NCBI GenBank assembly: GCA_010084195.1 | Contig: RGPS01000001.1 | Span: forward strand, 1 to 64,000 | Direction of reading: 5' to 3' | Length of the DNA: 64,000 nt | From: Terriglobia bacterium | GTDB taxonomy: Bacteria; Acidobacteriota; Terriglobia; Bryobacterales; Bryobacteraceae | Part shown: one piece after another, positions 41,444 to 50,427 of the stretch | Layout: the number at the start of each line of letters is the position of its first letter | Position numbering within the stretch: position 1 is the stretch's first letter | Made by a program: the position numbers and the translations under genes | Notes under the pieces: generated by a model | Told to the model about the DNA's origin: nothing | Databases searched by the model: none | What the model saw: only the letters and a program-made list of their open reading frames with translations

Positions 41444-42310
41444 TGGTGCGGCGTCTGGTTTGGCGAGCAGGCCAAAGCCGGGCGGTCCCCACGCGAACTC
41501 GCGGTTTGACCTTTTGGCCTGCTGTTGGAGAGTCGTCAGGAGATGGCGATGAAAGGCCGGGTCCAGCCAGGCGTCCCAGCCAAAGCGGCGGCAGATTTCC
41601 TGCGCCGGCTCGCGGGTAGTCGCGCCCGACCGTTTTACTTCGCGGACATGGAATGGGTCGCCCACAACCACACCGCTGGTCGCCTCCATTGCCTGCGCCA
41701 ACAGGTCCGCAGGGTTGCACGGAAGAATGGGGGCAAGAGTTGCGGTGACGGGGATTTCCGCTTCGCGCAGTTCCCGGAGCGTCCTCCAACGGTCAGCGAT
41801 GGGGGCGCAGTGTGGTTCGAAGATACGGCGTACATCTTCACGATCCGTGGTGATAGAAAAGCTGACCCGCAAGCGGGTGCGCGCAGCCGCCAGGCGGAGC
41901 AGGTCCAGATCCCGCAGGATGAGCGGCCCTCTGGTCTGGATGACGAAAGCCTCAGGTGGGCGCGGCGCGACAACAATTGCCGATAGAATGGCCCGCATCA
42001 GGCCTGCGGTCTCTTCTGCCGGCTGATAAGGGTCGGTCAGGGGTGAGCAATAGATGATCTCGGCCCCGCGCAGTTCCCGGGCGACAAGTTTGGCGGCGTT
42101 CTTCTTGAACGTCGTCCAGTGGCCCCAGTGTTTCCAGTCGTCAGGCCGCAGGCCTGCCTGCACCCGCATGGTTGGCACGTAGCAGTAACTGCACCCGAAG
42201 GTGCAGTTACGCGAAGGTGTCAGCGAGTGTGTAAAGCCCGCTTCCTTCAGAAATCCGCTGACAGGACTAAGAATCGTGCGGGCTTCGGCTTCGAAGATCT
42301 GAAAGGGCAC
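41426..42310 (-). CDS. Radical SAM protein (SplB/Rv2578c-like)
   Basis: 294 residues; GTG start 42310 overlaps the preceding stop by one base (TAGTG). The cluster motif is CTFGCSYCYVPT. SAM-binding and barrel blocks follow: YCSPLTDPYQPAEE, VIQTRGPLILRDLDLL, RVSFSITTD and PVTATLAPILPCNP. The pattern is that of SPL-family-related radical SAM proteins of unknown substrate. It is translationally coupled with the sugar isomerase-like gene upstream, so the pair form an operon. Confidence 0.85.
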   Translation of the reverse strand: MPFQIFEAEARTILSPVSGFLKEAGFTHSLTPSRNCTFGCSYCYVPTMRVQAGLRPDDWKHWGHWTTFKKNAAKLVARELRGAEIIYCSPLTDPYQPAEETAGLMRAILSAIVVAPRPPEAFVIQTRGPLILRDLDLLRLAAARTRLRVSFSITTDREDVRRIFEPHCAPIADRWRTLRELREAEIPVTATLAPILPCNPADLLAQAMEATSGVVVGDPFHVREVKRSGATTREPAQEICRRFGWDAWLDPAFHRHLLTTLQQQAKRSNREFAWGPPGFGLLAKPDAAPPENVR

Positions 42311-43344
42311 TACAGTCCCAGCTTCACCCGGGCGTAGTGCAGGCAGCTTTTTACATTTTGCTCTTCTATGGCTAATTGCGCGTCCTTCGCCATCTTGCTG
42401 TAGCGGGGCAAAGGTTGGAGATGTCGGGACTCCTTCTCGACCATGGCGATAGTCCGAGCCAGATGAAGGCCATTCCGTTCCGGGAAGGTAACCCAGTATT
42501 TATCCGTGAGGCAGGGGACTTCGAGAGGGTCGCGGGTGATCATCTCCAGCGAAAATCTCGATTTCGGATTGGACTTCCGGATTGCTGAAACCAGCTTCTC
42601 CAGGTTGAGAATGCCCTCGCCGAGAGGTACTTCCGAGAGCAGGAAACCCTGGCTCGCGGCCTGACTGCCCCATGTCTGTACCCCCATGTCCTTTACGTGG
42701 CACAACTTCACCCAGGGAGCGAGTTCCAGAATCGAATCCGGGGCATCCAGCAGGGCGATGTTATTGCCGAAATCCAGCAGCGACCCGAAATACTCGCCGC
42801 CGAATTGCTTCATCAGCGCCACCTGTTCGTCGATGGTCCAGTCTTTGTGATTCTCCATGCCGATGGGAATCTTGATCCGATCGGCGATAGCGGGAATCGT
42901 CCTGATGGCCGCAGTGCTCTCGGCAACGAACGCCTTCCAGTCGCTCAGCGAGTTCCATTTCTCGTATCGCCGACCGCCGCTGGTGCCTGTCCGAACTGCC
43001 ACGGCACCGGCCTCTTTGGCAAGTTTGAGAGCCGCTTCGAACGCCGCCTGATCATTGGCCTTCGGCATGGGGGCCATGGCCTCGATAAACATGCCGTACT
43101 GCTCGGCCTTCGCGCGCAGCTTCCTCACGCCGTCGGCGTCAGAGGGGAGCTGCAACTGAACTCCTGCGGCCCCCAACTCATGACAACGTTCCAGGAACGC
43201 CAGGGGATCCTGGGGCCGCCAGTACGTCATATAGCAGGTAGTGGCGATGCCCATCTGGCTCTTTGGCGGGGCGGCATATACTGTGTCCGCAGCGGTGCCT
43301 GCCAAGGCTGTTCCTGCGAGAGTGAGAAATTGTCTGCGGTCCAT
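42310..43344 (-). CDS. Tat-exported sugar phosphate isomerase/epimerase-like protein
   Basis: 344 residues from ATG 43344. Tat signal MDRRQFLTLAGTALAGTAADTVYA. The TIM barrel matches xylose-isomerase-like/AP-endonuclease-2 proteins: GVQLQLPSDADG, IKIPIGMENHKDW (metal Glu), YFGSLLDFGNN (Asp), WVKLCHVKDMG (His) and RFSLEMITRDP (Glu). Cofactor-bearing members of this family are often exported in acidobacteria and planctomycetes, with unknown substrates. It is a paralogue of the 24594..25754 product but without the N-terminal beta domain. Confidence 0.87.
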   Translation of the reverse strand: MDRRQFLTLAGTALAGTAADTVYAAPPKSQMGIATTCYMTYWRPQDPLAFLERCHELGAAGVQLQLPSDADGVRKLRAKAEQYGMFIEAMAPMPKANDQAAFEAALKLAKEAGAVAVRTGTSGGRRYEKWNSLSDWKAFVAESTAAIRTIPAIADRIKIPIGMENHKDWTIDEQVALMKQFGGEYFGSLLDFGNNIALLDAPDSILELAPWVKLCHVKDMGVQTWGSQAASQGFLLSEVPLGEGILNLEKLVSAIRKSNPKSRFSLEMITRDPLEVPCLTDKYWVTFPERNGLHLARTIAMVEKESRHLQPLPRYSKMAKDAQLAIEEQNVKSCLHYARVKLGL

Positions 43345-43373
43345 GATTCGAAACCAGAGTTTAACATCGAAAA

Positions 43374-44825
43374 ATGACATCTCAGTCGAATCCCGCTACG
43401 GGCCCTTCGCGGCGTGGGTTCTTTCGGGGCACCGCCGCCCTTTATGCGGCTGGCACCGCCGTGCAGGGCCAGAGCCAGAGCACCGCACCCGGTGACGTAA
43501 CGAGGACTCTCGCCCGGTATCTGGTGGCCTCAAAACCCGGTGATCTTCCGGAGAACGTACGGCGGGAAGGTGTCCGCACGCTGGTCAATTGGGTGGGTTG
43601 CGCTCTGGGCGGGTCAAGAGAAGCTGCTGTCTCGAACGCGCTTGCCGCACTGACGCCTCTATACCCGGGAGGGAAGACGACCATTCTGGGGCGGCGCGAG
43701 AAGCTGGACCCTCTGCATGGCGCGCTGCTGAACGGTATCTCCTCGCATGTGCTGGATTTTGACGACACGCATCTGAAAACGGTGATTCACCCTGCGGCCC
43801 CTGTCGCGCCCGCCCTGCTGGCTCTGGCTGAACAACAGAAAGTTACCGGCGCGCAGTTGCTGCACGCTCTGGTGCTCGGCTGCGAGGTGGAGTGCCGAAT
43901 TGGGAACGCTGTTTATCCGGCGCACTACGATATCGGCTGGCACATTACCGGAAGTGTGGGGCCGTTTGGGGCGGCCGTCGCTGCGGGTAAAATTCTGGGC
44001 TTAAATGAAGAGCAAATGCGGTGGGCACTCGGCCTGGCAGCCTCGCAACCGGTGGGCCTGCGCGAGATGTTTGGGTCCATGACAAAGAGCTTTCACCCGG
44101 GCCGGGCGGCGCAAAATGGCCTCACCGCAGCCCTGCTGGCGGCGCATGGCTTCACCAGTTCCGAGCAGGCGCTGGAGGCGAAGCGGGGCTGGGCCAGGGT
44201 TCTCAGCACCACGCAGAAATTCGAAGAGATCACCGGCCAGCTGGGGCAGCGCTTTGAGCTTCTTCTCAATACCTATAAGCCCTTCGCTTGCGGGATCGTT
44301 ACGCATCCCACTATTGATGGCTGTATCGAGTTGCGGGCAGCTCATAACCTGAAGCCGGAACAGATCGAGCGCGTTGATTTAGATGTGCATCCGCTGGTGG
44401 AGGAGCTCACGGGTAAGCAGGCCCCAGCCGCAGGACTCGAAGGCAAGTTCAGCATCTATTACATTGCGGCGGTAGCTCTGATGACCGGCGCGGCGGGGCC
44501 GGGCCAGTTCACCGACAAGCTGGTGCGCGATTCCGCTGTCAACGTACTCCGCGAAAAGGTCCACATTACGGTGGATAAGAGCCTGCGCGAAGACCAGGGG
44601 CGGGTTTCAATCCGGCTGACCGATGGTCGCATCCTGACACGGAACATTGAACACGCCGTCGGGAGCGTGGAGAAACCCATGACCGATACAGCGCTGGATG
44701 CCAAGTTTCTGGAGCTTGCCGCTGTGGCGCTTTCGCCGGCGCGCGCCCGAAAGGCTCTGGATGTTTGTCGGCGCGTCGAGTCACTCACGGATGCTGCGGC
44801 TATCACGAAGGCGACGGCTGCGTAA
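43374..44825 (+). CDS. MmgE/PrpD-family protein with Tat-type N-terminus
   Basis: 483 residues. N-terminal RRGFFRGTAALYAAGTA is a Tat-like signal, uncommon for MmgE/PrpD. The family body has VLDFDDTHLKTVIHPAAPVAPALLALAEQ, YDIGWHITGSVGPFGAAVAAGKILGL, SMTKSFHPGRAAQNGL and KPFACGIVTHPTIDG, which match 2-methylcitrate dehydratase-type folds. The substrate is uncertain. It is divergent from the Tat-exported isomerase-like gene, with 29 nt between starts; both may act in the same exported pathway. Confidence 0.85.
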   Translation: MTSQSNPATGPSRRGFFRGTAALYAAGTAVQGQSQSTAPGDVTRTLARYLVASKPGDLPENVRREGVRTLVNWVGCALGGSREAAVSNALAALTPLYPGGKTTILGRREKLDPLHGALLNGISSHVLDFDDTHLKTVIHPAAPVAPALLALAEQQKVTGAQLLHALVLGCEVECRIGNAVYPAHYDIGWHITGSVGPFGAAVAAGKILGLNEEQMRWALGLAASQPVGLREMFGSMTKSFHPGRAAQNGLTAALLAAHGFTSSEQALEAKRGWARVLSTTQKFEEITGQLGQRFELLLNTYKPFACGIVTHPTIDGCIELRAAHNLKPEQIERVDLDVHPLVEELTGKQAPAAGLEGKFSIYYIAAVALMTGAAGPGQFTDKLVRDSAVNVLREKVHITVDKSLREDQGRVSIRLTDGRILTRNIEHAVGSVEKPMTDTALDAKFLELAAVALSPARARKALDVCRRVESLTDAAAITKATAA

Positions 44826-44975
44826 TGTAGTCCCTTGTACCATCAGGGAGAGGTTATTGACCGTCATACACGGTTTGGCGCCAGGTCCCGCGCCCCTCAT
44901 GCGCCCCATCCCGCGCCCCCGATCACAGCCGATCCGGTACACTGCTCTGAATACAGACGGAAGAAAAAGGTGCAT

Positions 44976-46211
44976 ATGAAAAAGCTGTCGCTCACATCGT
45001 GGATCCTGATCGCTCTCGCCGGCGGTATTATCTTTGGAGCCGTTGCTCCCGAACCCGCAAAACATATGGCGGTTCTGGGGACCATCTTCCTGCGGTTGAT
45101 TAAGTCGATCATTGCGCCGCTGTTGTTTGGCACTCTGGTGGTCGGTATCGCCGGTACCGGCAATGTGAAGACGATGGGCCGGATTGGTGGCAAAGCCATC
45201 CTGTACTTTGAGATTGTCACCACAATCGCCCTCTTCGTTGGCCTGGGTGCGGTGAACCTGGTAAAGCCTGGCGTCGGCGTGCACCTGAGCAAGGGTGCTT
45301 CGCCAGGGGTGGCGGCTGCGAATACAAACCTGGTGCAGATTCTGGAGCACACCTTTCCCACCAGCGTGATTGACGCGATGGCGAAGGGTGAAGTTCTCCA
45401 GATTGTGGTTTTCGCCTTCATCTTTGGTGCCTCCTGCGCCACCGTCGGGCTGAAGGCCCGCCCGGTTGTCGAATTCTGTGAATCTCTCTCTGAGGTGATG
45501 TTTAAGTACACCGGCTACGTGATGCTGTTCGCTCCGTTCGGGGTCTTTGGTGCCATGGCGGCGACGATCGGGGATAAAGGGCTCGGGATTCTGACAAATC
45601 TCGGGAAGCTGGTTGCAACCCTCTATGCGGCGCAGGCCTTCTTCGTGATCTTCGTGCTGGGCACGGTGGCCTTCATCGTGCGGATTCCGATTGCCCGGTT
45701 CATCAAGTACGTCAAGGAGCCGTTCCTCCTCGCGTTCTCCACGGCATCGAGCGAAGCGGCCCTGCCGAGTGCCCTCGAAAATATGGAACGTTTTGGGGTG
45801 CCCAAACACATTGTGGCCTTCGTATTGCCGACAGGCTATAGCTTCAATCTGGACGGATCCACGCTCTACTTATCTCTTGCGGCCATGTTCGTAGCCCAGG
45901 CCGCCAACGTGGAAGTGCCCTTTGGAACCCAGTTGGTGATGCTGCTGACTCTGATGTTGACCAGCAAAGGTGTTGCCGGTGTGCCCCGGGCGTCCCTGGT
46001 GATTCTGGCCGGGACATTGGCCACGTTCAACCTCCCGATTGAAGGTATTGCGGTGATTCTGGGCGTCGATACGCTGATGGATATGGCCCGGACATCTGTT
46101 AATCTGCTGGGCAATTGTCTGGCAACCGCCGTCGTCGCCCGTTGGGAAGGTGTCGATCTGAACGTGGCGGCAGCCGAAGCGGATGCTCGCGCAGAGGCTT
46201 TGGGCGCTTAG
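44976..46211 (+). CDS. Dicarboxylate/amino acid:cation symporter (DAACS family, GltP/DctA-like)
   Basis: 411 residues from ATG 44976, preceded by AAAGG; the 47-residue track extension is antisense noise. Eight helices with hairpins are visible; the first is SLTSWILIALAGGIIFG. The signature reentrant loop contains the Ser-rich AFSTASSEAALPSALENM, followed by GYSFNLDGSTLYLSLAAMF and TSKGVAGVPRASLVILAGTL, then NLLGNCLATAVVARWEG. It imports dicarboxylates or glutamate with Na+ or H+. It lies downstream of the MmgE/PrpD gene by 150 nt and may serve it. Confidence 0.93.
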   Translation: MKKLSLTSWILIALAGGIIFGAVAPEPAKHMAVLGTIFLRLIKSIIAPLLFGTLVVGIAGTGNVKTMGRIGGKAILYFEIVTTIALFVGLGAVNLVKPGVGVHLSKGASPGVAAANTNLVQILEHTFPTSVIDAMAKGEVLQIVVFAFIFGASCATVGLKARPVVEFCESLSEVMFKYTGYVMLFAPFGVFGAMAATIGDKGLGILTNLGKLVATLYAAQAFFVIFVLGTVAFIVRIPIARFIKYVKEPFLLAFSTASSEAALPSALENMERFGVPKHIVAFVLPTGYSFNLDGSTLYLSLAAMFVAQAANVEVPFGTQLVMLLTLMLTSKGVAGVPRASLVILAGTLATFNLPIEGIAVILGVDTLMDMARTSVNLLGNCLATAVVARWEGVDLNVAAAEADARAEALGA

Positions 46212-46421
46212 TACCAGCTACCTGGTTGCGGACGCTGGTCCTCGCAAGGTCGAACCCATGACATTTCGCGGGCTGATAGCCCCTGGGTACTCTCTCTTGC
46301 GGTCGCTGTGCGGGAGCGCGGAGGGGGAAGCAGGGGGCCGTGCAGTGTCTTGATGACGATCTGCGGGCCGGTGTCCCAAGGACGCTCCCTTACGGTTACG
46401 CCTCAACGGCCGTTCTCAGGT
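46212..46421. other. Intergenic region between convergent genes
   Basis: 210 nt. A short hairpin GGGCTGATAGCCC lies near 46271-46285 and could end the symporter transcript weakly. No ribosome-binding site or ORF of conserved look was seen. Confidence 0.5.
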
Positions 46422-46946
46422 TCAATCCAGTGCGGACTTTCTCAGCTTCCAGCCCGAGTAGCCCACCATGGCGAAGAAGATGAGAAAACTGATGGCGATG
46501 ACGGTAATTCGGCGCGAGGGCGGCAGTTCGGTGGCGGCGACGTCGGCATTCAGGTCGGTGCTCAGACTCAGGGCGACCATGACGGGCGCGGCCAAATTGC
46601 GATTGCTGATGACAAGGCGATAGGCTCCGGGGTCCTCGATGGTGCTGGTGAATTTGCCGGAGGAGCCTTCCGGCGTGACAGCGAGGGCCTGGTGCGCCAT
46701 ACCCTGCTGCATGGCCCGAAGGGCGGCGCGTGGCAGGAGTTCCATGCGGACAGCAGTCCCCCCCGAGACGGTCGTCTGGTTCTCTACGACGCGGAACGCG
46801 GCATCAACCCGCAAGGGTGTCTGCGGGACATGGAGGTCCTGGACCCGAAACTCGCCTGGCGGCAGGAGGAAGGGTGGATTATCGGCGGAAGCTGCCAGTG
46901 ACGACATCGCCGACAGGAGGAGCAGGGCAGGCAGCCAGAACTTCAT
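46422..46946 (-). CDS. Exported single-span membrane protein of unknown function
   Basis: 174 residues. Signal peptide MKFWLPALLLLSAMSSLAASA; a beta-type extracytoplasmic domain (FRVQDLHVPQTPLRVDAAFRV, GAYRLVISNRNLAAPVMVALSLS); a C-terminal membrane helix (VIAISFLIFFAMVGYSGWKLRK). I recognise no family. The start ATG overlaps the ancestral TGA of the upstream amidohydrolase reading frame in ATGA, so the two genes were translationally coupled. Confidence 0.7.
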   Translation of the reverse strand: MKFWLPALLLLSAMSSLAASADNPPFLLPPGEFRVQDLHVPQTPLRVDAAFRVVENQTTVSGGTAVRMELLPRAALRAMQQGMAHQALAVTPEGSSGKFTSTIEDPGAYRLVISNRNLAAPVMVALSLSTDLNADVAATELPPSRRITVIAISFLIFFAMVGYSGWKLRKSALD

Positions 46947-47041
46947 TGCTGGTGTACGATCTTTCCTCCGACGACCGTCATGGTGGCACGCGTTTTAAGG
47001 ATTTCGGGGGCGGGGATGGTCATGATATCGGCCGAGAGCAT
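46943..47041 (-). pseudogene. Detached 3' end of the YtcJ-like amidohydrolase gene
   Basis: 33 codons in a different frame encode LSADIMTIPAPEILKTRATMTVVGGKIVHQQ, the expected C-terminus of YtcJ-type amidohydrolases. The ORF above reads through in another frame to 46995. Between GWFPDQRLS and this block, about 35 residues of the usual C-terminal helices and strand are absent. That fits an internal deletion of about 100 bp that was not a multiple of three. Confidence 0.75.
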
Positions 47042-48473
47042 GGGAGAGCCGCTGATCGGGAAACCAGCCGCCGGCGGGCTTGCCTTGTTTATCCTGCCGG
47101 GCCACGGCAGCGTAGAAGCCGTCGATGGGATTGGCGAGTTCCACGGGAAAATCGGAGCCGCTGGCGAGGTGGACTCCCAGCTTGATGAGGGTCTGCCAGG
47201 CGTAGGCACCTTTGACGCGGTCGGGGCCGAGCCTGTCAGCGGCCCAGCCCATGTCGCTGGTGGCGTGAGTTGGCTGAATGGACGCGATGATGGAGTATTT
47301 CTGGAATTTGACGAAGTCTTCCGGGGCAATTACCTGGGCATGTTCCACGCGGAACCGCTTGTTGTTGGGGCCTTTGAGCGCCGCAGCGTAGGCGTCCAGC
47401 GTCTCCCGATTGCCCCGGTCGCCGATGGCATGGGTGTTGACCTGGAACCCACGTGCCGCAGCCTTCACCGAGACGGCTTCGATAGCGTCGCGTCCCGTGA
47501 TCATGAGGCCGCTGGCAGCCTTCTCGTCGGCATAGGGTGCCAGGAGGGCTGCTCCGCGAGATCCGAGCGCACCATCGGCATAGGCTTTGATACTGCGAAT
47601 GGTGAGGAAGTCACCGATTTCGGGGCCGCGGGCCAGCCAGGTATCTACAAGAGCGGTCTGGTTAGAGAGCATGGCATAGACGCGGACGGGTATTCTGCCT
47701 TGTTGCAGGAGCGCGTGATAGGCGGCGATTTCAGCATTGCCTACGCCGGCATCGTGGACCGAAGTGAGGCCCAGCCGCGCACATTCTTCGAGGGCACGGG
47801 AGATATGGCGCTGGACCTGTTCCGGAGATGCTGCGGGAATTCTGCGGCGAACCATGCCCTGGGCGGTATCCACCAGAACCCCGGCGGGTTTGCCCTGAGC
47901 GTCGCGAATGATGCGGCCACCGTCGGGATCTTTGGTGCCCTGGTTAATGTCTGCGGCATCCAGGGCGGCGCGGTTGGCCCAGGTGGCGTGTCCGTCAATG
48001 CGGGTGAGGGCGACAGGATTTTTGGGGGCGGCCTGGTTCAGAGAGTCGGTCGTGGGGAATTGTTTTGTGACCCAGAGATTTTGGTCCCAGCCACGTCCGA
48101 CGATCCATTCGCCGGGGGCTGCCTTCGCGGCAGCGGCCTTCACCTTCCCGGCAATTTCGGCTTCCGAGGTAATGCCGCGGAGGTCGAGCATTTCGAGCGA
48201 GGAACCGAGACCTTCCACATGTCCGTGGGCGTCAATCAGGCCGGGGATGATGGCGGCACCCTTTGCGTCGATGACGCGGGTGGCGGCGTTCTCAAAGGCC
48301 TTCAGGTCATTGCCGACAGCTGCGATTCGGCCGTTACGAATCGCGATGGCGGTGGCCCTGGGATTCTTTGGGTCGACCGTGTAAATTTTAGCGTTTTTTA
48401 TGAGTAAATCAGACGTTTGCGCGTGCGCAATAGCCGAAACCGAGAGGGTCAAAAAGGCAAGTTTGAGTCGCAT
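46995..48473 (-). CDS. YtcJ-like exported amidohydrolase, C-terminus altered by internal deletion
   Basis: 492 residues from ATG 48473 with signal peptide MRLKLAFLTLSVSAIAHA. Amidohydrolase-3 motifs are retained: PGLIDAHGHVEG (metal His pair), ALTRIDGHATW, SIKAYADGALGSRGA (Lys), VNTHAIGDRGN (His), ASGSDFPVE (Asp). The last 20 residues (HALGRYHDHPRPRNP) are out of family. The barrel is complete but the C-terminal beta lobe is lost, so activity is doubtful. The usual substrates are N-acyl or cyclic amides; none can be named. Confidence 0.8.
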   Translation of the reverse strand: MRLKLAFLTLSVSAIAHAQTSDLLIKNAKIYTVDPKNPRATAIAIRNGRIAAVGNDLKAFENAATRVIDAKGAAIIPGLIDAHGHVEGLGSSLEMLDLRGITSEAEIAGKVKAAAAKAAPGEWIVGRGWDQNLWVTKQFPTTDSLNQAAPKNPVALTRIDGHATWANRAALDAADINQGTKDPDGGRIIRDAQGKPAGVLVDTAQGMVRRRIPAASPEQVQRHISRALEECARLGLTSVHDAGVGNAEIAAYHALLQQGRIPVRVYAMLSNQTALVDTWLARGPEIGDFLTIRSIKAYADGALGSRGAALLAPYADEKAASGLMITGRDAIEAVSVKAAARGFQVNTHAIGDRGNRETLDAYAAALKGPNNKRFRVEHAQVIAPEDFVKFQKYSIIASIQPTHATSDMGWAADRLGPDRVKGAYAWQTLIKLGVHLASGSDFPVELANPIDGFYAAVARQDKQGKPAGGWFPDQRLSHALGRYHDHPRPRNP

Positions 48474-48536
48474 AAAAGGCCGTACTGTATTATCACCTGT
48501 TGGACTCCTGTTGACCATTTCGCAGGGCTTAAAGCT

Positions 48537-49475
48537 ATGAGAACACTCGTAACAGGGGCACAGGGCTGTATTGGATCGTGGGTTGTGAAGCGGCTGATTG
48601 AAGCCGGCAATGAGGTGGTCACGTTCGACGTGAACGACTCCCTGGCGCGGCTGGAGATGATCTCCGACGCCGGGGTGGTGGCGAAGGTGAATCGCCGGGT
48701 CGGCAAGATTGAAGACACGGCGGCGGTGAAGGCGCTGGTGAAGGACGAGGGCATCACGCACATCTGCCATCTGGCGGCGGTCCTGATGCCGTTCTGCGCG
48801 AAAAACCCGGTGGAGGGTGCGCTGATCAACGTGGTTGGCACCCTGAATGTTTTCGAAGCGGCGAAGGAAGCCGGTTTGACCGAGGGGATTGTTTACGCCA
48901 GTTCGTCAGCCGTGTGGGGGCCTACCGATGAATACGGGGAAGGTGAACTGACGGAAGACCTGCCGACGAAACCGAAGACTCACTATGGTGTCTACAAGGC
49001 TGCGAATGAAGGTAATGCGCGGATCTTCTTTGCCAATGACGGCATTTCGAGCATCGGGCTGCGACCGTGGACCGTGTTTGGTCCGGGGCGTGATGCCGGT
49101 TTGACGGCGGATCCGACGCTGGCGATGCGTGCCGTGGCACAGCGGCAACCGTTCCAGATCCGGCTCTCGGGTCACATGGATTTGCAGTACACGCAGGACG
49201 TGGCTGATATCTTCATTCGGTGCATGGTGAGCGGGGTGCAGGGTGCGCATGCTTTCAATCTGCGCGGTGAAGTGATTGCGATGGAAGATCTGGTTACGAT
49301 GCTGGATGAGCTGCGACCGGAAGCGAAGGGGTTGATTACAGTGGCCGGGAACCCTGTTCCTGTGGCGTATCGGATGAGCGATGCCGCACTGGTTGCCGCA
49401 ATTGGGGAAGTGCCGCGCACGCCGTTACGGGAAGCAGTGCTTTCGACGATCAACAAGTTTGAGTCGCTGGGGTAA
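48537..49475 (+). CDS. NAD(P)-dependent nucleotide-sugar-type epimerase/dehydratase
   Basis: 312 residues from ATG 48537. Extended SDR: TLVTGAQGCIGSWVVKRL (nucleotide-binding), ITHICHLAAVLMPF, YASSSAVWGPTDEYGEG (Ser) and YGVYKAANEGNAR (catalytic Tyr-x3-Lys), then LRPWTVFGPGRD. It is divergent from the amidohydrolase, 63 nt apart. Possible substrates include nucleotide sugars or D-erythronate-type acids; undecided. Confidence 0.88.
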   Translation: MRTLVTGAQGCIGSWVVKRLIEAGNEVVTFDVNDSLARLEMISDAGVVAKVNRRVGKIEDTAAVKALVKDEGITHICHLAAVLMPFCAKNPVEGALINVVGTLNVFEAAKEAGLTEGIVYASSSAVWGPTDEYGEGELTEDLPTKPKTHYGVYKAANEGNARIFFANDGISSIGLRPWTVFGPGRDAGLTADPTLAMRAVAQRQPFQIRLSGHMDLQYTQDVADIFIRCMVSGVQGAHAFNLRGEVIAMEDLVTMLDELRPEAKGLITVAGNPVPVAYRMSDAALVAAIGEVPRTPLREAVLSTINKFESLG

Positions 49476-49648
49476 ATCGGAGGCTTTGACCGACGCCACC
49501 GGGGGCAAGTGCCGCACGTCACAGGGACCGCAAGGTTCAGGGCTAAAGGCCGGAAGCCCGGTGGTGGGTCAGGCGGTGTTCCGGAGTACGAATTTCGGGC
49601 TCTGGGCAGTGGGTACGCGATAATCGGGACAGGTCCGGAGTAACCTAC

Positions 49649-49909
49649 ATGTCCCGAACAATCTTTCGTGCGCTGGTAGCGCTGACGCTGGTAACGATGT
49701 ACTTCGCGCGACGCTCTGGTGGACGCATGGGGCCCTGGAGTTTCCTGCCGTTTTACTACTGGTTTCTGGCTTCTATGGTGGTATTTGGCTCGTTCGGGGT
49801 GGCTGCGGCGTATCGGGCGTGGAAAGAACCGCACAATCGCAGACCGCTGCTGTTTGATGTCGCGCTGGCGGCGATTTGGGTTCCCTATTGGTTCGCCAAC
49901 CTGCGTTAA
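49649..49909 (+). CDS. Small membrane protein, 86 aa
   Basis: Two hydrophobic segments (FRALVALTLVTMYF; FYYWFLASMVVFGSFGVAAAY) with positive loops, and a third hydrophobic C-terminal stretch (LLFDVALAAIWVPYWF). No known family. Its TAA stop interlocks with the TAA of the ThiE-like gene in TTAA. The codon pattern is like its neighbours, so it is probably real. Confidence 0.6.
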   Translation: MSRTIFRALVALTLVTMYFARRSGGRMGPWSFLPFYYWFLASMVVFGSFGVAAAYRAWKEPHNRRPLLFDVALAAIWVPYWFANLR

Positions 49910-50427
49910 ACCTCGGGGAAGAGACTGATGCCGGCGACACCGATTGCCCCGGCAGATATGCAGGATGCCGCGTTGGCTTCGTTTATTCCTCCGAGGGCGA
50001 GCAGCGGGACCGGTGAGATTCTCGCAAGCCTTGTAAGTTCCCTGAGTCCCAGTGGCGTGCGGGTATCGGCTTTCGACAACGGTGGAAACACGGGGGAGAT
50101 CAGCGCGTAGTCTGCTCCGAATGCGGCCAGGACATCCTCCTCGTTGTGGCAGGCAAGCGTGATCAGAAAGCCTTTGGGGACGAGGTTCCTGACGAGTTGT
50201 GGTGAGATTGCCCGCGACTTCAGGTGGACACCGGCTGCACCGGCGGCGAGGGCAATGTCGAGGCGGTCATTCACCAGAATTCGCCCTGGCAGGTTCAACT
50301 GTAGTGCGCGACGGACGAAGGTGGCCAAGTCCCTGGGCGTCAGTTGGGGTTCCCGTATCTGAAGGAAATCGGCTGATGGCGAAAGCAGGGATGTGCCGAG
50401 GCCGTTGGTGATCTGGTAACGAATCAC
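49906..50427 (-). CDS. Thiamine-phosphate synthase-like (ThiE/TenI family) protein
   Basis: 173 residues from GTG 50427, which overlaps the FmdE-like stop in GTGA. The TIM barrel of ThiE/TenI reads DFLQIREPQLTPRDLATFV, RILVNDRLDIALAAGAAGVHLKSR, FLITLACHNEEDVLAA, GADYALISPVFPP and PLLALGGINEANAASCISAGAIGVAGISLF. The diphosphate-binding elements (QIRE, NDR, GGI) are kept, but it is shorter than most ThiE (about 210 aa). Whether it makes thiamine phosphate or is a TenI-like isomerase is open, as no other thiamine genes are nearby. Confidence 0.83.
   Translation of the reverse strand: MIRYQITNGLGTSLLSPSADFLQIREPQLTPRDLATFVRRALQLNLPGRILVNDRLDIALAAGAAGVHLKSRAISPQLVRNLVPKGFLITLACHNEEDVLAAFGADYALISPVFPPLSKADTRTPLGLRELTRLARISPVPLLALGGINEANAASCISAGAIGVAGISLFPEV

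Noticed and set aside
44781-45809. 342-aa minus-strand ORF, His/Gln-rich
   Set aside because: Antisense of the dicarboxylate symporter; the reverse complement of hydrophobic codons gives the biased composition.
46980-48407. 475-aa plus-strand ORF
   Set aside because: Antisense of the YtcJ-like amidohydrolase, composition typical of a shadow frame.
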